Assembly: GCF_000775995.1 (NCBI RefSeq)
Contig: NZ_CP009227.1
Coordinates: 1,798,001-1,862,000 of the forward strand
Direction: 5' to 3'
Length of the DNA: 64,000 nt
Source of the DNA: Treponema sp. OMZ 838
GTDB lineage: Bacteria > Spirochaetota > Spirochaetia > Treponematales > Treponemataceae
Part shown: piece by piece, positions 9,151 to 16,983 of the stretch
Layout: each line of letters begins with the position of its first letter
Position numbering within the stretch: position 1 is the stretch's first letter
The notes under the pieces: generated by a model
Told to the model about the DNA's origin: nothing
Seen by the model: only the letters and a program-made list of their open reading frames with translations
Database searches by the model: none
Translations under genes and position numbers: made by a program

Positions 9151-10266
9151 TTAAACTTTTAAGATTTGAGCTGCTCCTTGCCGAAGCATCATATCCGCAA
9201 GCACAATGGCAACCATCGCATCGATAACAGGCATGATCCGCCGATAGAGGCAGACATCATGCCGTCCCGTAATAGCATGACTCATGCGGTCTCCGCTTGC
9301 GGTTTCCATTATCTGTTCTTGAGCGATTGAAGGCACCGGCTTTATGACTGCCTGAAACACAATGTCTTTTCCGTCGGATATGCCGCCGCTAATTCCCCCG
9401 TGATGATTTTTATCGAGAGCGTTTGCTTCCGAACCGGACATACGTGCCAGCTGAAAGCCCGCCCCGAATGCAATACCCTTAACGCTGCCGATGGAGAGCA
9501 CCGCCTTTGCGAGTTCCGCTTCGAGCTTATCAAAGACCGGTTCACCGAGACCGGCAGGAACATTCTGCACCATACATTGTACAATAGCTCCGGCGGAATC
9601 GCCTGCCTGTTTAATCGAAGCGAGTTTACTATTTATTTCCGAAGGGAGTTCATCCGTTGCAGAGATCGGGGCGCAGGGGATGCCTACAATTTCTATTGCT
9701 GAGGTTTCAATGGTGATCGGGAGGATAGAACCATGCTGCGGGCGGTGTTCTCCGACAGCGGATGTGCCGTCCAGCGGCTTACCGTCAGCTGTACACGCCG
9801 TATACTGTGCGGGATGCGGTACCGGATAGTGTGCCAGCACTTTCTTTGCGATAACGCCTGCAGCAATTCGTGCAGCGGCTTCACGTCCCGATGCGCGTCC
9901 GCCGCCGCGCCAGTCGCGGCGGCGGTATTTTGCCTCGTAGGCAAAATCCGCATGACCGGGACGGTATATGTCTTTTAGTGCTTCGTAGTCATGCGGACGC
10001 GCATCGGCGTTGCGCAAAAGCACCGCAATCGGCGTTCCGAGGGTTTTGCCTTCAAATACGCCGGAAAGGATTTCGGGTATATTCGGTTCCCGCCGCGCGG
10101 TTTCAAAAGTACCCGAAGGCCGTGCCGTATTAAACGCAGCGGTAAAATCTTCAAGCTCCAGCGGAATACCGGCGGGGCAGCCGTCAACGACAACGCCGAT
10201 TGCGGCTCCGTGGCTTTCGCCAAAGGTAGTAACTGTAAAGATCGTTCCGAATGTATTTCCTGCCAT
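9151..10266 (-). CDS. aroC: Chorismate synthase
   Basis: A 371-residue chorismate synthase, the FMN-dependent last step of the shikimate pathway (EPSP to chorismate). Signatures: FGESHGAAIG near the N terminus, RPGHADF, the flavin-site region RDWRGGGRASGRE, and SGGISDGKDI near residue 300. Length is normal. The gene stands alone here; no other aro gene is in the window. It is separated from the next minus-strand element upstream by a 13-bp hairpin of a repeat family (10416-10447), so read-through from upstream may be limited. Confidence 0.95.
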   Translation of the reverse strand: MAGNTFGTIFTVTTFGESHGAAIGVVVDGCPAGIPLELEDFTAAFNTARPSGTFETARREPNIPEILSGVFEGKTLGTPIAVLLRNADARPHDYEALKDIYRPGHADFAYEAKYRRRDWRGGGRASGREAAARIAAGVIAKKVLAHYPVPHPAQYTACTADGKPLDGTSAVGEHRPQHGSILPITIETSAIEIVGIPCAPISATDELPSEINSKLASIKQAGDSAGAIVQCMVQNVPAGLGEPVFDKLEAELAKAVLSIGSVKGIAFGAGFQLARMSGSEANALDKNHHGGISGGISDGKDIVFQAVIKPVPSIAQEQIMETASGDRMSHAITGRHDVCLYRRIMPVIDAMVAIVLADMMLRQGAAQILKV

Positions 10267-10400
10267 GGCGGTAGTTTATTCTAAATACCAGCAGAGCACA
10301 AGATCGCCGGAGGGCAGAATGGGGGGAAACATTGAAGAAACCGGATTTACCTTTTTGTAAGGGCATCCGCATAAGACGCCTTTTACAAATATGTAGGCAT

Positions 10401-10447
10401 CTGCTGTGTTACACTGTCAAAAGCGTACTTTCTTGTACGCTTTTGAC
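10401..10447 (-). repeat. Degenerate copy of the hairpin module
   Basis: On the minus strand a perfect 13-bp stem (10447-10435 with 10428-10416) closes a loop AAGAAA. It is followed by a 15-base linker, AGTGTAACACAGCAG, ending CAGCAG (10406-10401). Layout equals the modules at 14341 and 22123, but the loop has AAGAA where those have ANGGA. Confidence 0.55.
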
Positions 10448-10528
10448 GGCAAGTTTTTCAGTAGAATAATGTGTCGTTGAGCGGTAACACTGTGGTGAAT
10501 ATTCAGGTTATCTCAAGAGTTCTTATTA

Positions 10529-11070
10529 TTAAGAGAGAGCCTCCACTTCCTGTATGGTTAAGCCGGTTACTTGCACGATCTTCTGGATAGAATCGCCGAA
10601 TTGTTTTAATATGCGTGCTGTTTCGAAGGCTTTTTGCCGGGAGCCTTCGGCATATGCAACCTTCCGCTCTTCTGCTCGTTGTACCGCTATATCGGTTGCA
10701 TAATCATATTCTGCTATTAGCATATTTATGACCTCCTTTGACTTACGCTGCAGGTATTCTTTCAATATACCATTCTGTATACAGTCTTTTATCGCCTTTT
10801 CAAAGCCGTATTCTTTATCCCGCTCAATATTCCGCCGTACCGTTTCAACAAATAGACTGTATTCTGCTAACGGTTTGCAGCTTTGCAATATCTTATTACC
10901 TTTATGTTCATTGATATTGAGAACTTTTACTTCTAATTCTAATGATATATGCTCCGGCTTTGTCATAAAAGCATCGGAAAGATGCAATACTGTTTCGGTA
11001 GGGTATTCTTCTTGCCCATTGTAAAAGACATAAAACTCCGGTTCTTTTGCAAATATGCGGGATTCTGTGG
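10529..11070 (-). pseudogene. Rpn/PD-(D/E)XK transposase-like nuclease, 5'-truncated
   Basis: C-terminal part of an Rpn (YhgA-like) recombination-promoting nuclease / PD-(D/E)XK family transposase. The frame reads through KEPEFYVFYNG and TVLHLSDAF, both typical of the family, then the helical tail with a motif like YAEGSRQKAFETAR and a C-terminal EVEAL. There is no in-frame ATG ahead of KEPEFYVFYNG, and the frame closes at a TAA at 11101-11099. About half of the usual gene, including the nuclease core, is missing. The 5' break point lies at one copy of a 104-base leader repeat (11071-11174), as if recombination replaced the start. Without a start codon it is probably not expressed, although a TTG at 10987 could give 152 residues. 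Confidence 0.75.
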
Positions 11071-11174
11071 GTATGCTTAATCTTCTCCCTACGCTCTGTT
11101 ATACGCGAAACTCTTTTTGTGTATTCACGGTTCCGCTGTTATTCAGCTGGTCTTGCCCCCTTTCGGGACAAGAC
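11071..11174 (-). repeat. Leader repeat, copy 1
   Basis: An imperfect direct repeat of 11685-11788. On the minus strand both copies run from a hairpin around CCCGAAAGGGGGCAAG, through TTTCGCGTAT or CTTCGCGTAT, to a purine-rich ribosome-site-like segment followed by TTAAG. In this copy the expected ATG is changed to ATA, and the Rpn remnant follows. Confidence 0.75.
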
Positions 11175-11298
11175 CCCATCCGCTCGTGCAAGCAGCTATT
11201 ATTTTATACACTACTCAGTTTGTTAATTATCGCAGTGACTCTATCTTGAACTTCATTAACACTTTCGTCATTGGATTACAAATATAATAAATGTATAT

Positions 11299-11688
11299 CT
11301 AGACATTGTACCAATAGTGTTCATCATATCCGCAATACTCGGCTTCATAAGTTTCGTGTAAACTTTCTAACGTTTTTTTGATTTTGTCTGCTTGTTGCTC
11401 ACTCCCGCCATAGTATGAAATATAAAACCTTTGATTTTCATTTTTCCTAAAGTCATACCCTATCCAAAAATAAAAATCGTTGGTAATTTTGTAATATCTA
11501 CCAAAAAATCGGCAATCGACATTGGCTAACAAAGGTGTAGTCGTATTACCAGGAGTTAAATTTATTTCTTTACAATGACCGGAAGGCACCCATTGTGTGA
11601 ATTGCGTGAATTGCGTTATTTTATCTATTATATTAATAAAATTATCGCTGATACAGCAATTTCTCTTAAAATCATCTTTTGTCGGCAT
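11299..11688 (-). CDS. Hypothetical protein, 129 residues
   Basis: A small AT-rich gene that I do not recognise. The product has no signal peptide, is rich in tyrosine, phenylalanine and asparagine, and ends with a Tyr/Glu/His-rich tail (DEHYWYNV). Three Cys lie in the first half. It has a good ribosome site (AAGGAG) in the leader repeat copy at 11685-11788. Base composition is lower in GC than the neighbours, and it lies between two leader repeats in an accessory zone, so it was probably gained horizontally. Small solitary genes of this type next to nuclease remnants are often immunity or antitoxin proteins, but nothing in the sequence proves that. Confidence 0.6.
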   Translation of the reverse strand: MPTKDDFKRNCCISDNFINIIDKITQFTQFTQWVPSGHCKEINLTPGNTTTPLLANVDCRFFGRYYKITNDFYFWIGYDFRKNENQRFYISYYGGSEQQADKIKKTLESLHETYEAEYCGYDEHYWYNV

Positions 11689-11788
11689 ACTTAATCTCCT
11701 TCTTATATGTTTTATACGCGAAGCCTTGTCTTGTATTCATGTATTCGCTCTCGTTCATCTGGCGGCTTGCCCCCTTTCGGGACAAGCC
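11685..11788 (-). repeat. Leader repeat, copy 2
   Basis: The intact copy of the 104-base repeat. Here it supplies the start codon region (ATG at 11688), the ribosome site and a hairpin (GGCTTG...CAAGCC) about 75 bases upstream of the orphan gene 11299-11688. Confidence 0.75.
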
Positions 11789-11862
11789 TTTGTCTACCAT
11801 TTCTTCCGTTAAACGGGGACTTACTTTTTCAGACGGTATAGCACCGCCTGAAAAACCTTCAG

Positions 11863-13947
11863 TTACTCTAAAGCCGGCTCAACCATGATCTTATTATAAG
11901 GAATATCGCTTTGGCTGGCTAAAGTACTTCTTACCCCTTCAAATTTTACGGTAACTCTTAAATCGGCTGGAACACTCCCATAGGTATCAAGACCGCTAAA
12001 TGAGTTTGGTCTCGGCCGCTTATAGGAAAACAACTTAGGATATTGTTCAAATTCGGAATGTTCAAATTCGAAACGGCAGCTTTGTGATAAAATTACTAAA
12101 TTCTTTAATCGCTGGCAACTGAGGAAAATGAGTTTTTTCATTGTAATAGATTCACCCGTTATTTTAAGGCTTTCTATACGGCTTGATTCAAAAGCCTTTT
12201 CATCAATCCGTTTAACCGTTTTAGGCAATACAATCTCAGTGAAAGCGCAGTTTTTAAATGCTTTAGCACCTATTGTCTGTACCTGTGCTTCCCCCCAATT
12301 GAAAGTACGGAGACTTCTACAATCTGAAAAAGTATAGGCCTTTATCTCGGTTATCCTCTTTGGAAGTGTTATTGTCTCTAAATTTCTACACCCACTAAAA
12401 GCCCCAGCACCAATATTTGTAATACTTTTCGGCAAGTGAATAGTTTCAAGAGCGTCGCATTGTGAAAACATGCCACCACTTATTGCCGTTAAATCTTTCG
12501 GTAAGGTGATGCTTCTTAATTGTGAACAGTACTGAAATGCGGACTCACCGATAGTTGTAACACTGTTCGGTATATCTACAGCCGTCAGTCTTTTGCAGTT
12601 ATAAAATGCTGACTTGCCGATAGATGTAACACCCTTAGATATGCTGATTGCTGTAAGCCTTTCGCATTCATAAAATGCTTCTTTGCCAATTTCGGTAACG
12701 GAATTTGGGATAAGCACACCGGTAATATATGGACAACTTTTAAATGCCTGCTCCTTAATAGTCGTAACACCGGCAGGGATTTCCACTACGCCTTCTGCAG
12801 CAGGATCGCATTTTTCCAACACGTTACCATTAATCGTTAGCAATGAAGAATCAACGATACTGTTATATTCAAGGTCAACGGAAACCGTTACGGGAGCAGA
12901 GACCGTCAGCGTCGCAAGAGGATTTGTATGCGCCGGTGTGTCGGTGCCGTTCCACTGCTTAATACGGCAGCAGCTGGGAATGTCAGTAGAAAACACAATA
13001 ACCTTACCCTGTTCTACTTCGCCTCCGGTAAAGGGGATGCCGTCGAGCTGCGCCTTTAAACTCCCCAGCTTTGGCTGGGTAAAGGTAACATTAAACTTCT
13101 GCACCGGAATAACAGCGCTTTCAAATTCCACCGAAACGGTTACGTTTTCTTTTACCGTTAGTACAGCCGTTTTATCAGTACTTGCAGGATTATCCGTTCC
13201 CGTCCATTTCTTTACACGGTATCCGGCAGCAGGGGCTGCGGTAAAAACAACAGTTTTCCCTTTTTGCACGGTGCCGCCGGTAAAGGCTTCTCCGTCCACC
13301 TTAGCACTCAGCGTACCGTTCTCCGGTGTTCCGGTAAAGCTCACCGTATATTTTTCCACAAGGCTTTCTATATCAATAAACTCAACGGCTACGGCGCTCG
13401 TTTTTTCTACTATTAAGCCAACCGTGGTGTCGGTACAGCCTTCTTTTCCCGCACCCGTCCATTGCTTAACGGTGTAGCCCTTATTCGGTTCCGCCTTAAA
13501 AAGCACCGTCTTTCCTTCCGCTACAGTTCCACCCGTAAAGTCTTTTCCGTCAATACTTGCCGTAAGATTTCCGTGTTCGGGTTGCGTAAATGTAACCATA
13601 TGCATAATTGCCGTGCATTCTGCGGTTACCGAAACGCCTGCTTTTACGGTCAGTGTTATGGTAACTTTGTCTTCGGATTTGTCTATTCCCGTCCAGCGTG
13701 CAACCTTCATACCGCTTTGCGGATGAGCGATAAAGGTTACGGTCTTTCCGACTCCAACGAATTCCCCGTTTGTAATTGCCTTTCCGTCTACACTGGCGGT
13801 AACGGTTCCCCCGATAGCGCTAAAGCTAACCGGATATGAATTAACCGTAATGGATGGCTGCTTACAGCCTGCGTATACAAACACAAATAACAAGAGGTTT
13901 AAAACAGCTGCTCTTTTCATTTGTGTTCCCTTTTTTTGTGTACGCAT
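11863..13947 (-). CDS. Surface lipoprotein with InlB-type B repeats and BspA-like LRRs
   Basis: A 694-residue predicted surface lipoprotein. The signal peptide ends in the lipobox VYAGC with Cys28. Residues about 35-370 hold four repeats of roughly 80 residues with the pattern GKTV.F.A.P..GY.VK.WTG, as in divergent InlB B-repeat (Big/Flg_new-like) domains. Residues about 375-640 hold around nine BspA-like LRR_5 units (IPNSVTEIGKEAFYEC and variants). Such proteins in oral spirochaetes and Bacteroidetes take part in adhesion and coaggregation. The AAAGGAGG site fits ATG 13947; an internal ATG nine codons later is also possible. A run of nine C on the coding strand lies about 170 bases upstream, which might vary its transcription. 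Confidence 0.85.
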   Translation of the reverse strand: MRTQKKGTQMKRAAVLNLLLFVFVYAGCKQPSITVNSYPVSFSAIGGTVTASVDGKAITNGEFVGVGKTVTFIAHPQSGMKVARWTGIDKSEDKVTITLTVKAGVSVTAECTAIMHMVTFTQPEHGNLTASIDGKDFTGGTVAEGKTVLFKAEPNKGYTVKQWTGAGKEGCTDTTVGLIVEKTSAVAVEFIDIESLVEKYTVSFTGTPENGTLSAKVDGEAFTGGTVQKGKTVVFTAAPAAGYRVKKWTGTDNPASTDKTAVLTVKENVTVSVEFESAVIPVQKFNVTFTQPKLGSLKAQLDGIPFTGGEVEQGKVIVFSTDIPSCCRIKQWNGTDTPAHTNPLATLTVSAPVTVSVDLEYNSIVDSSLLTINGNVLEKCDPAAEGVVEIPAGVTTIKEQAFKSCPYITGVLIPNSVTEIGKEAFYECERLTAISISKGVTSIGKSAFYNCKRLTAVDIPNSVTTIGESAFQYCSQLRSITLPKDLTAISGGMFSQCDALETIHLPKSITNIGAGAFSGCRNLETITLPKRITEIKAYTFSDCRSLRTFNWGEAQVQTIGAKAFKNCAFTEIVLPKTVKRIDEKAFESSRIESLKITGESITMKKLIFLSCQRLKNLVILSQSCRFEFEHSEFEQYPKLFSYKRPRPNSFSGLDTYGSVPADLRVTVKFEGVRSTLASQSDIPYNKIMVEPALE

Positions 13948-14011
13948 AGTACACCTCCTTTTGTATGTTGATGTAATTGAATGGAAAAACAGGAAACCGG
14001 TATAAATGCAA

Positions 14012-14049
14012 AAACCGTACTGAAGGCATACAAAGCAGCCGGTACGGTT
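14012..14049. other. Hairpin in leader of LRR lipoprotein
   Basis: The arms AAACCGTAC and GTACGGTTT are perfectly complementary (9 bp) around a loop of about 20 bases. It lies about 65 bases upstream of the lipoprotein start on the minus strand and may act as a leader structure. No T-run follows. Confidence 0.45.
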
Positions 14050-14090
14050 TGCGGTAAAAGAAAAAAGGTTAAAAATGTATAAATTATTGC

Positions 14091-14122
14091 AGTATAAAGA
14101 GTTATTTTAATGAGGGGGGGGG
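14091..14122 (-). promoter_or_regulatory. Putative promoter with homopolymeric C tract
   Basis: On the minus strand a -10-like TATACT (14096-14091) is preceded, after exactly 17 bases, by a run of nine C (14122-14114), so the tract occupies the -35 position. The gene downstream is the LRR surface lipoprotein. The promoter assignment is a guess; the homopolymer is certain. Confidence 0.4.
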
Positions 14123-14278
14123 TAAGTCTTTAACAGATAATGAGTTGCCCGCCTCATCCTTTTATCGTTGAAGAGGGAAAACGCCCTTCTGTTAACGGTC
14201 AGAAAAACTAATGATCTGTGCGACTTCTTTATCTGCATAGGGGATATGGTATAGTGGAAGGTGGCAAAAGTCAAGGTT

Positions 14279-14585
14279 CTTTTGAAAATATACGGCGCAT
14301 CTGCGTTGTCGCTTAACAAAAAACAGTCCTCGACGTATCAGAACCGCCACGGATGGCGGTGATTCTATTCAGTAGCACGTTTGCATTGCAAACGTGTAGG
14401 TAAAGAATGTACAGGGATGTACATTTTTTGCCGTGCCTGCGGGTGTTTTTTGTACGCTCCTCGTAGTTTCAGAACGGACAAGGATGTCCGTGGTGATAAG
14501 CAGCAGCGAGATTTGTGTTATGCACAAATCTCGTCGTTGAGAAGCGTACAAGGAGGTGCGCTTCTCGACAGGCTATTTTCAAAAG
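14279..14585. repeat. Element bounded by inverted CTTTTGAAAATA
   Basis: CTTTTGAAAATA at 14279-14290 and its exact reverse complement TATTTTCAAAAG at 14574-14585 bound a 307-base stretch that contains most of the hairpin array. The inner bases after the left arm (TACGGCGCATCTGCGTTGTCGC) match, in inverted form and with two changes, bases 51328-51349. A solo arm is at 14846-14857. The family may be a non-autonomous mobile element. Confidence 0.5.
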
Positions 14586-14708
14586 CGCTGGTTGAGGACG
14601 ACGCATCTACTGCGTCGTACGGCAAAAAAGTGTCCTCAACGTATCAGAACCGCCACGGACGGTGGTGGTTCCACGCAGCAGCGCCGTTTTGAGCCTCCTG
14701 CTCAAAAC
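14341..14708 (+). repeat. Hairpin array 1 with A-N-GGA loops (candidate structured RNA)
   Basis: A chain of short hairpins with unrelated stems. GGA-loop hairpins: 14343-14360 (loop CGGA), 14406-14425 (8-bp stem, loop GGGA), 14474-14491 (loop AGGA), 14539-14566 (11-bp stem, loop AAGGAG), 14649-14666 (loop ACGGAC). Hairpins without GGA alternate: 14376-14396 (CATTG), 14507-14533 (TTATG), 14591-14640 (branched), 14686-14708 (CCTCCTG). Three of the GGA hairpins are followed by 15-base linkers ending CAGTAG, CAGCAG and CAGCAG, and then by the next hairpin. All GGA loops are on the plus strand, the same direction as the gene at 15006. No clear promoter or terminator was found, so transcription is not shown. 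Confidence 0.7.
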
Positions 14709-14845
14709 TCGCCGTCAAGGAATATTTTCATTTATGGTTGACTGATGTTCGGCAAGAACGATGATTGTATTATCTACAAGGCAGGAAACATCATTAATTA
14801 TGTTCATACTCGCTCGGTGGTTAATACTATAACATAGATGAGGTT

Positions 14846-14857
14846 CTTTTGAAAATA
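14846..14857 (+). repeat. Solo CTTTTGAAAATA arm
   Basis: A third plus-strand copy of GGTTCTTTTGAAAATATACGG, nearly as at 14276-14295, in the 5' region of the gene at 15006. No partner arm is found downstream. Confidence 0.5.
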
Positions 14858-15005
14858 TACGGTGCGAGGTTTGTTATGTGGTAACCTTTTATATCTTACA
14901 GATGTTTTAGATATCATGTGTACAATATGCATGAAAAGGAGAGAAAGCCGTAAGGACTCCCTATGAGTACGGTACACACGATTAACAACCTTACAGGAGA
15001 ATAAT

Positions 15006-15686
15006 ATGAAGAATTTTAGCCGCACTTTACGTATAAGTGCAACAGTCGGTTTTATTTTGGTGCTATGCTGCTTGGCGTTTGCTGTCTATGCGAAGGATAA
15101 AGATAAAAACAAGAAGCAGGGAATCAGCTATGAAGCCGACATCGACTATCCCGTTTTTGAAAAAGAACCCCTTCTCAATGCCCAAGTTTCCGATGTTGTT
15201 CAGAAGGCACTTGAAGCCTTTAACAGCGAATTCTTTTCTGCGGAAGCTCCCGCCTATCCGCAAGGTTTTCAATTCGATATCGACAGCAGCTCGGTATACG
15301 AGGATTCGAAGCATATCAGTTTTCTCTTAACTGTCTATCAATATGCCGGCGGCGCAGCACATGGCAGCACCACCCTTATTCCGATAACCTACAGCAAGCA
15401 AACAAAGAAGCTGCTTTCATTGGAAGAAGCTTTGCAACCGGCAAAAAAAGACTGGCTTGCAGTTCTTTCAACTGAGGCGCGTAAACAGCTGAATGCTCAA
15501 GTTCAAAAGAAGACCTTTAGCTCCGACGAAGATTGGATTAACAGAGGTACGGAACCTACAAAAGAAAATTTTGCGGTCTTTAAGCTTGAAAAAAATTCCG
15601 TCCGCATTGTCTTTAGTCAATACCAAGTCGGGCCGTATGCTTCCGGTATGCCGGAAATTGTTGTTCCCCGCTCGTTGTTTAAGTAG
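15006..15686 (+). CDS. Exported DUF4163/DUF3298 (RsiV/PdaC-like) protein
   Basis: A 226-residue protein with an N-terminal signal sequence (hydrophobic residues about 10-28, cleavage after VYA). The rest resembles the DUF4163-DUF3298 pair found in RsiV anti-sigma and PdaC-type proteins: the motif GGAAHGSTTLIPITYS near residue 115, a LLSLEEAL turn, and a C-terminal segment YQVGPYASGMPEIVVP. In RsiV this module binds lysozyme; no such claim can be made here. An ACAGGAGA ribosome site is 6 bases before the ATG. The gene has a repeat-rich region upstream and is followed by xseA after 47 bases, so the two may be co-transcribed. Confidence 0.75.
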   Translation: MKNFSRTLRISATVGFILVLCCLAFAVYAKDKDKNKKQGISYEADIDYPVFEKEPLLNAQVSDVVQKALEAFNSEFFSAEAPAYPQGFQFDIDSSSVYEDSKHISFLLTVYQYAGGAAHGSTTLIPITYSKQTKKLLSLEEALQPAKKDWLAVLSTEARKQLNAQVQKKTFSSDEDWINRGTEPTKENFAVFKLEKNSVRIVFSQYQVGPYASGMPEIVVPRSLFK

Positions 15687-15733
15687 GTTTTTTACAGCGT
15701 AGATTTTTTATAATATTATGATATGATGCCGGT

Positions 15734-16921
15734 ATGGATCACGTATATTCGATACAAGAGATTACCGGCATTATCAAATCGCTTTTTGAGCAAAATTTTT
15801 CCTCCCTCCGTATTGCGGGGGAGATTTCCAACTGCCGCCCTTCAAGCACCGGGCACCTCTATTTTACCCTAAAAGATGAAAAAGCCGCATTGCAAGCGGT
15901 TATGTTTAAAGGCCGTACATGGACGCTCGGCTTTGAGCCGAAAGACGGACTCAAGGTTATTGTATCAGGTTCGCTGTCGGTATATGAGCAGCGTGGTTCG
16001 TACCAGATAATCGTCGAAACGATGGAGCTTGCGGGAGAAGGCGCTATCCTAAAAATGCTGGAAGAGCGGAAGCAGAAACTTGCGCGCGAAGGCCTTTTTG
16101 ACCGAGACAGGAAGCGCCCGTTGCCGTTTTTCCCGCTCCGTATCGCCGTGATTACCAGCCCAACGGGCGCCGCCCTGCGCGATATACTCACTGTGCTTTC
16201 GCGCAGGAACCGCACGGTAAGTGTTACCGTGCTTCCCGCTCCCGTGCAGGGAGCGGAGGCGGCTCCTGTGTTAGCTCGTCAGCTGGAAACCGCCAATCGG
16301 TATAAGCTTGGAGAGCTTATCATTATCGGAAGAGGCGGCGGCTCCTTGGAAGACCTGTTGCCCTTCTCCGATGAGGCTGTTGTCCGTGCTGTAGCCGCTT
16401 CGGATATTCCTGTTATCAGCGCAGTCGGGCACGAAATCGACTGGGCGCTTACTGATTTTGCAGCGGATGTACGCGCGCCTACGCCGTCTGCCGCCGCCGA
16501 ACTTGCCGTACCGGTCTTGGATGAAATTACCGATACCATTACTCAAATACAATCCGATATGCTGCGTAGTATCGGCAGCGCTTTGGAAAGAATACGGCTT
16601 ACGATTAAAGGGTTTACACCGGAGTCGCTTGAGATGAAATTCCGCCGTATCGAGCAGCCGCTTTTGATGCGCCTTGACGATGCGAAAGAAAATCTGCTGT
16701 ACACAATGCAGGCGCGGCTGACTAATACAAAGCACCGGCTCGCCTTGCTGACCCGTACCATTGAAGGGGCAAACCCGCAAGAAATTCTCAACAGAGGGTA
16801 TTCTATCGTCTACAACCGGCAGACGGGACTTGTACTCCGCCGTGCGCAGGATGCAGCAGCTGCTCGCGAACTCCGCATTAGACTCGCCGACGGAGAAATT
16901 GCCGCCTCTACCGAGGAGTAA
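15734..16921 (+). CDS. xseA: Exodeoxyribonuclease VII large subunit
   Basis: A 395-residue XseA, the catalytic subunit of exonuclease VII, which degrades single-stranded DNA to oligonucleotides. The N-terminal OB-fold (about 1-100, with GEISNC and GHLYFTLKD), the central catalytic domain with ITSPTGAALRDI, GRGGGSLEDLLPFSDE near 199 and SAVGHEID.ALTDFAAD, a coiled-coil region and the C-terminal NRGYSIV are all present. The usual small-subunit gene xseB does not follow; instead a gene remnant lies between xseA and hen1. The ATG lacks a strong ribosome site. Confidence 0.93.
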   Translation: MDHVYSIQEITGIIKSLFEQNFSSLRIAGEISNCRPSSTGHLYFTLKDEKAALQAVMFKGRTWTLGFEPKDGLKVIVSGSLSVYEQRGSYQIIVETMELAGEGAILKMLEERKQKLAREGLFDRDRKRPLPFFPLRIAVITSPTGAALRDILTVLSRRNRTVSVTVLPAPVQGAEAAPVLARQLETANRYKLGELIIIGRGGGSLEDLLPFSDEAVVRAVAASDIPVISAVGHEIDWALTDFAADVRAPTPSAAAELAVPVLDEITDTITQIQSDMLRSIGSALERIRLTIKGFTPESLEMKFRRIEQPLLMRLDDAKENLLYTMQARLTNTKHRLALLTRTIEGANPQEILNRGYSIVYNRQTGLVLRRAQDAAAARELRIRLADGEIAASTEE

Positions 16922-16983
16922 GCATCAATCGAATGGCAGGCGTTAAGCGAATGGCCGTGGGGAGATACTTTTGAGGTAATCTG

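Noticed and set aside
9870-10360. Long plus-strand frames opposite aroC
   Set aside because: They are shadows of a high-GC coding region; aroC on the minus strand has clear family motifs over its whole length.
11223-11292. A short minus-strand frame reading SNDESVNEVQDRVTAIINKL
   Set aside because: It is only 23 codons after a stop, with no start or family match. It may be a remnant but cannot be supported.
11071-11788. Integron attC sites around the orphan gene
   Set aside because: The repeat holds a palindrome, but the paired attC core boxes (RYYYAAC and GTTRRRY) could not be found at the right places, and no integrase gene is in the window.
14381-14692. A 103-codon open frame across hairpin array 1
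   Set aside because: It consists of translated palindromes, has no ribosome site and its residues are not protein-like. The hairpin chain explains the sequence better.
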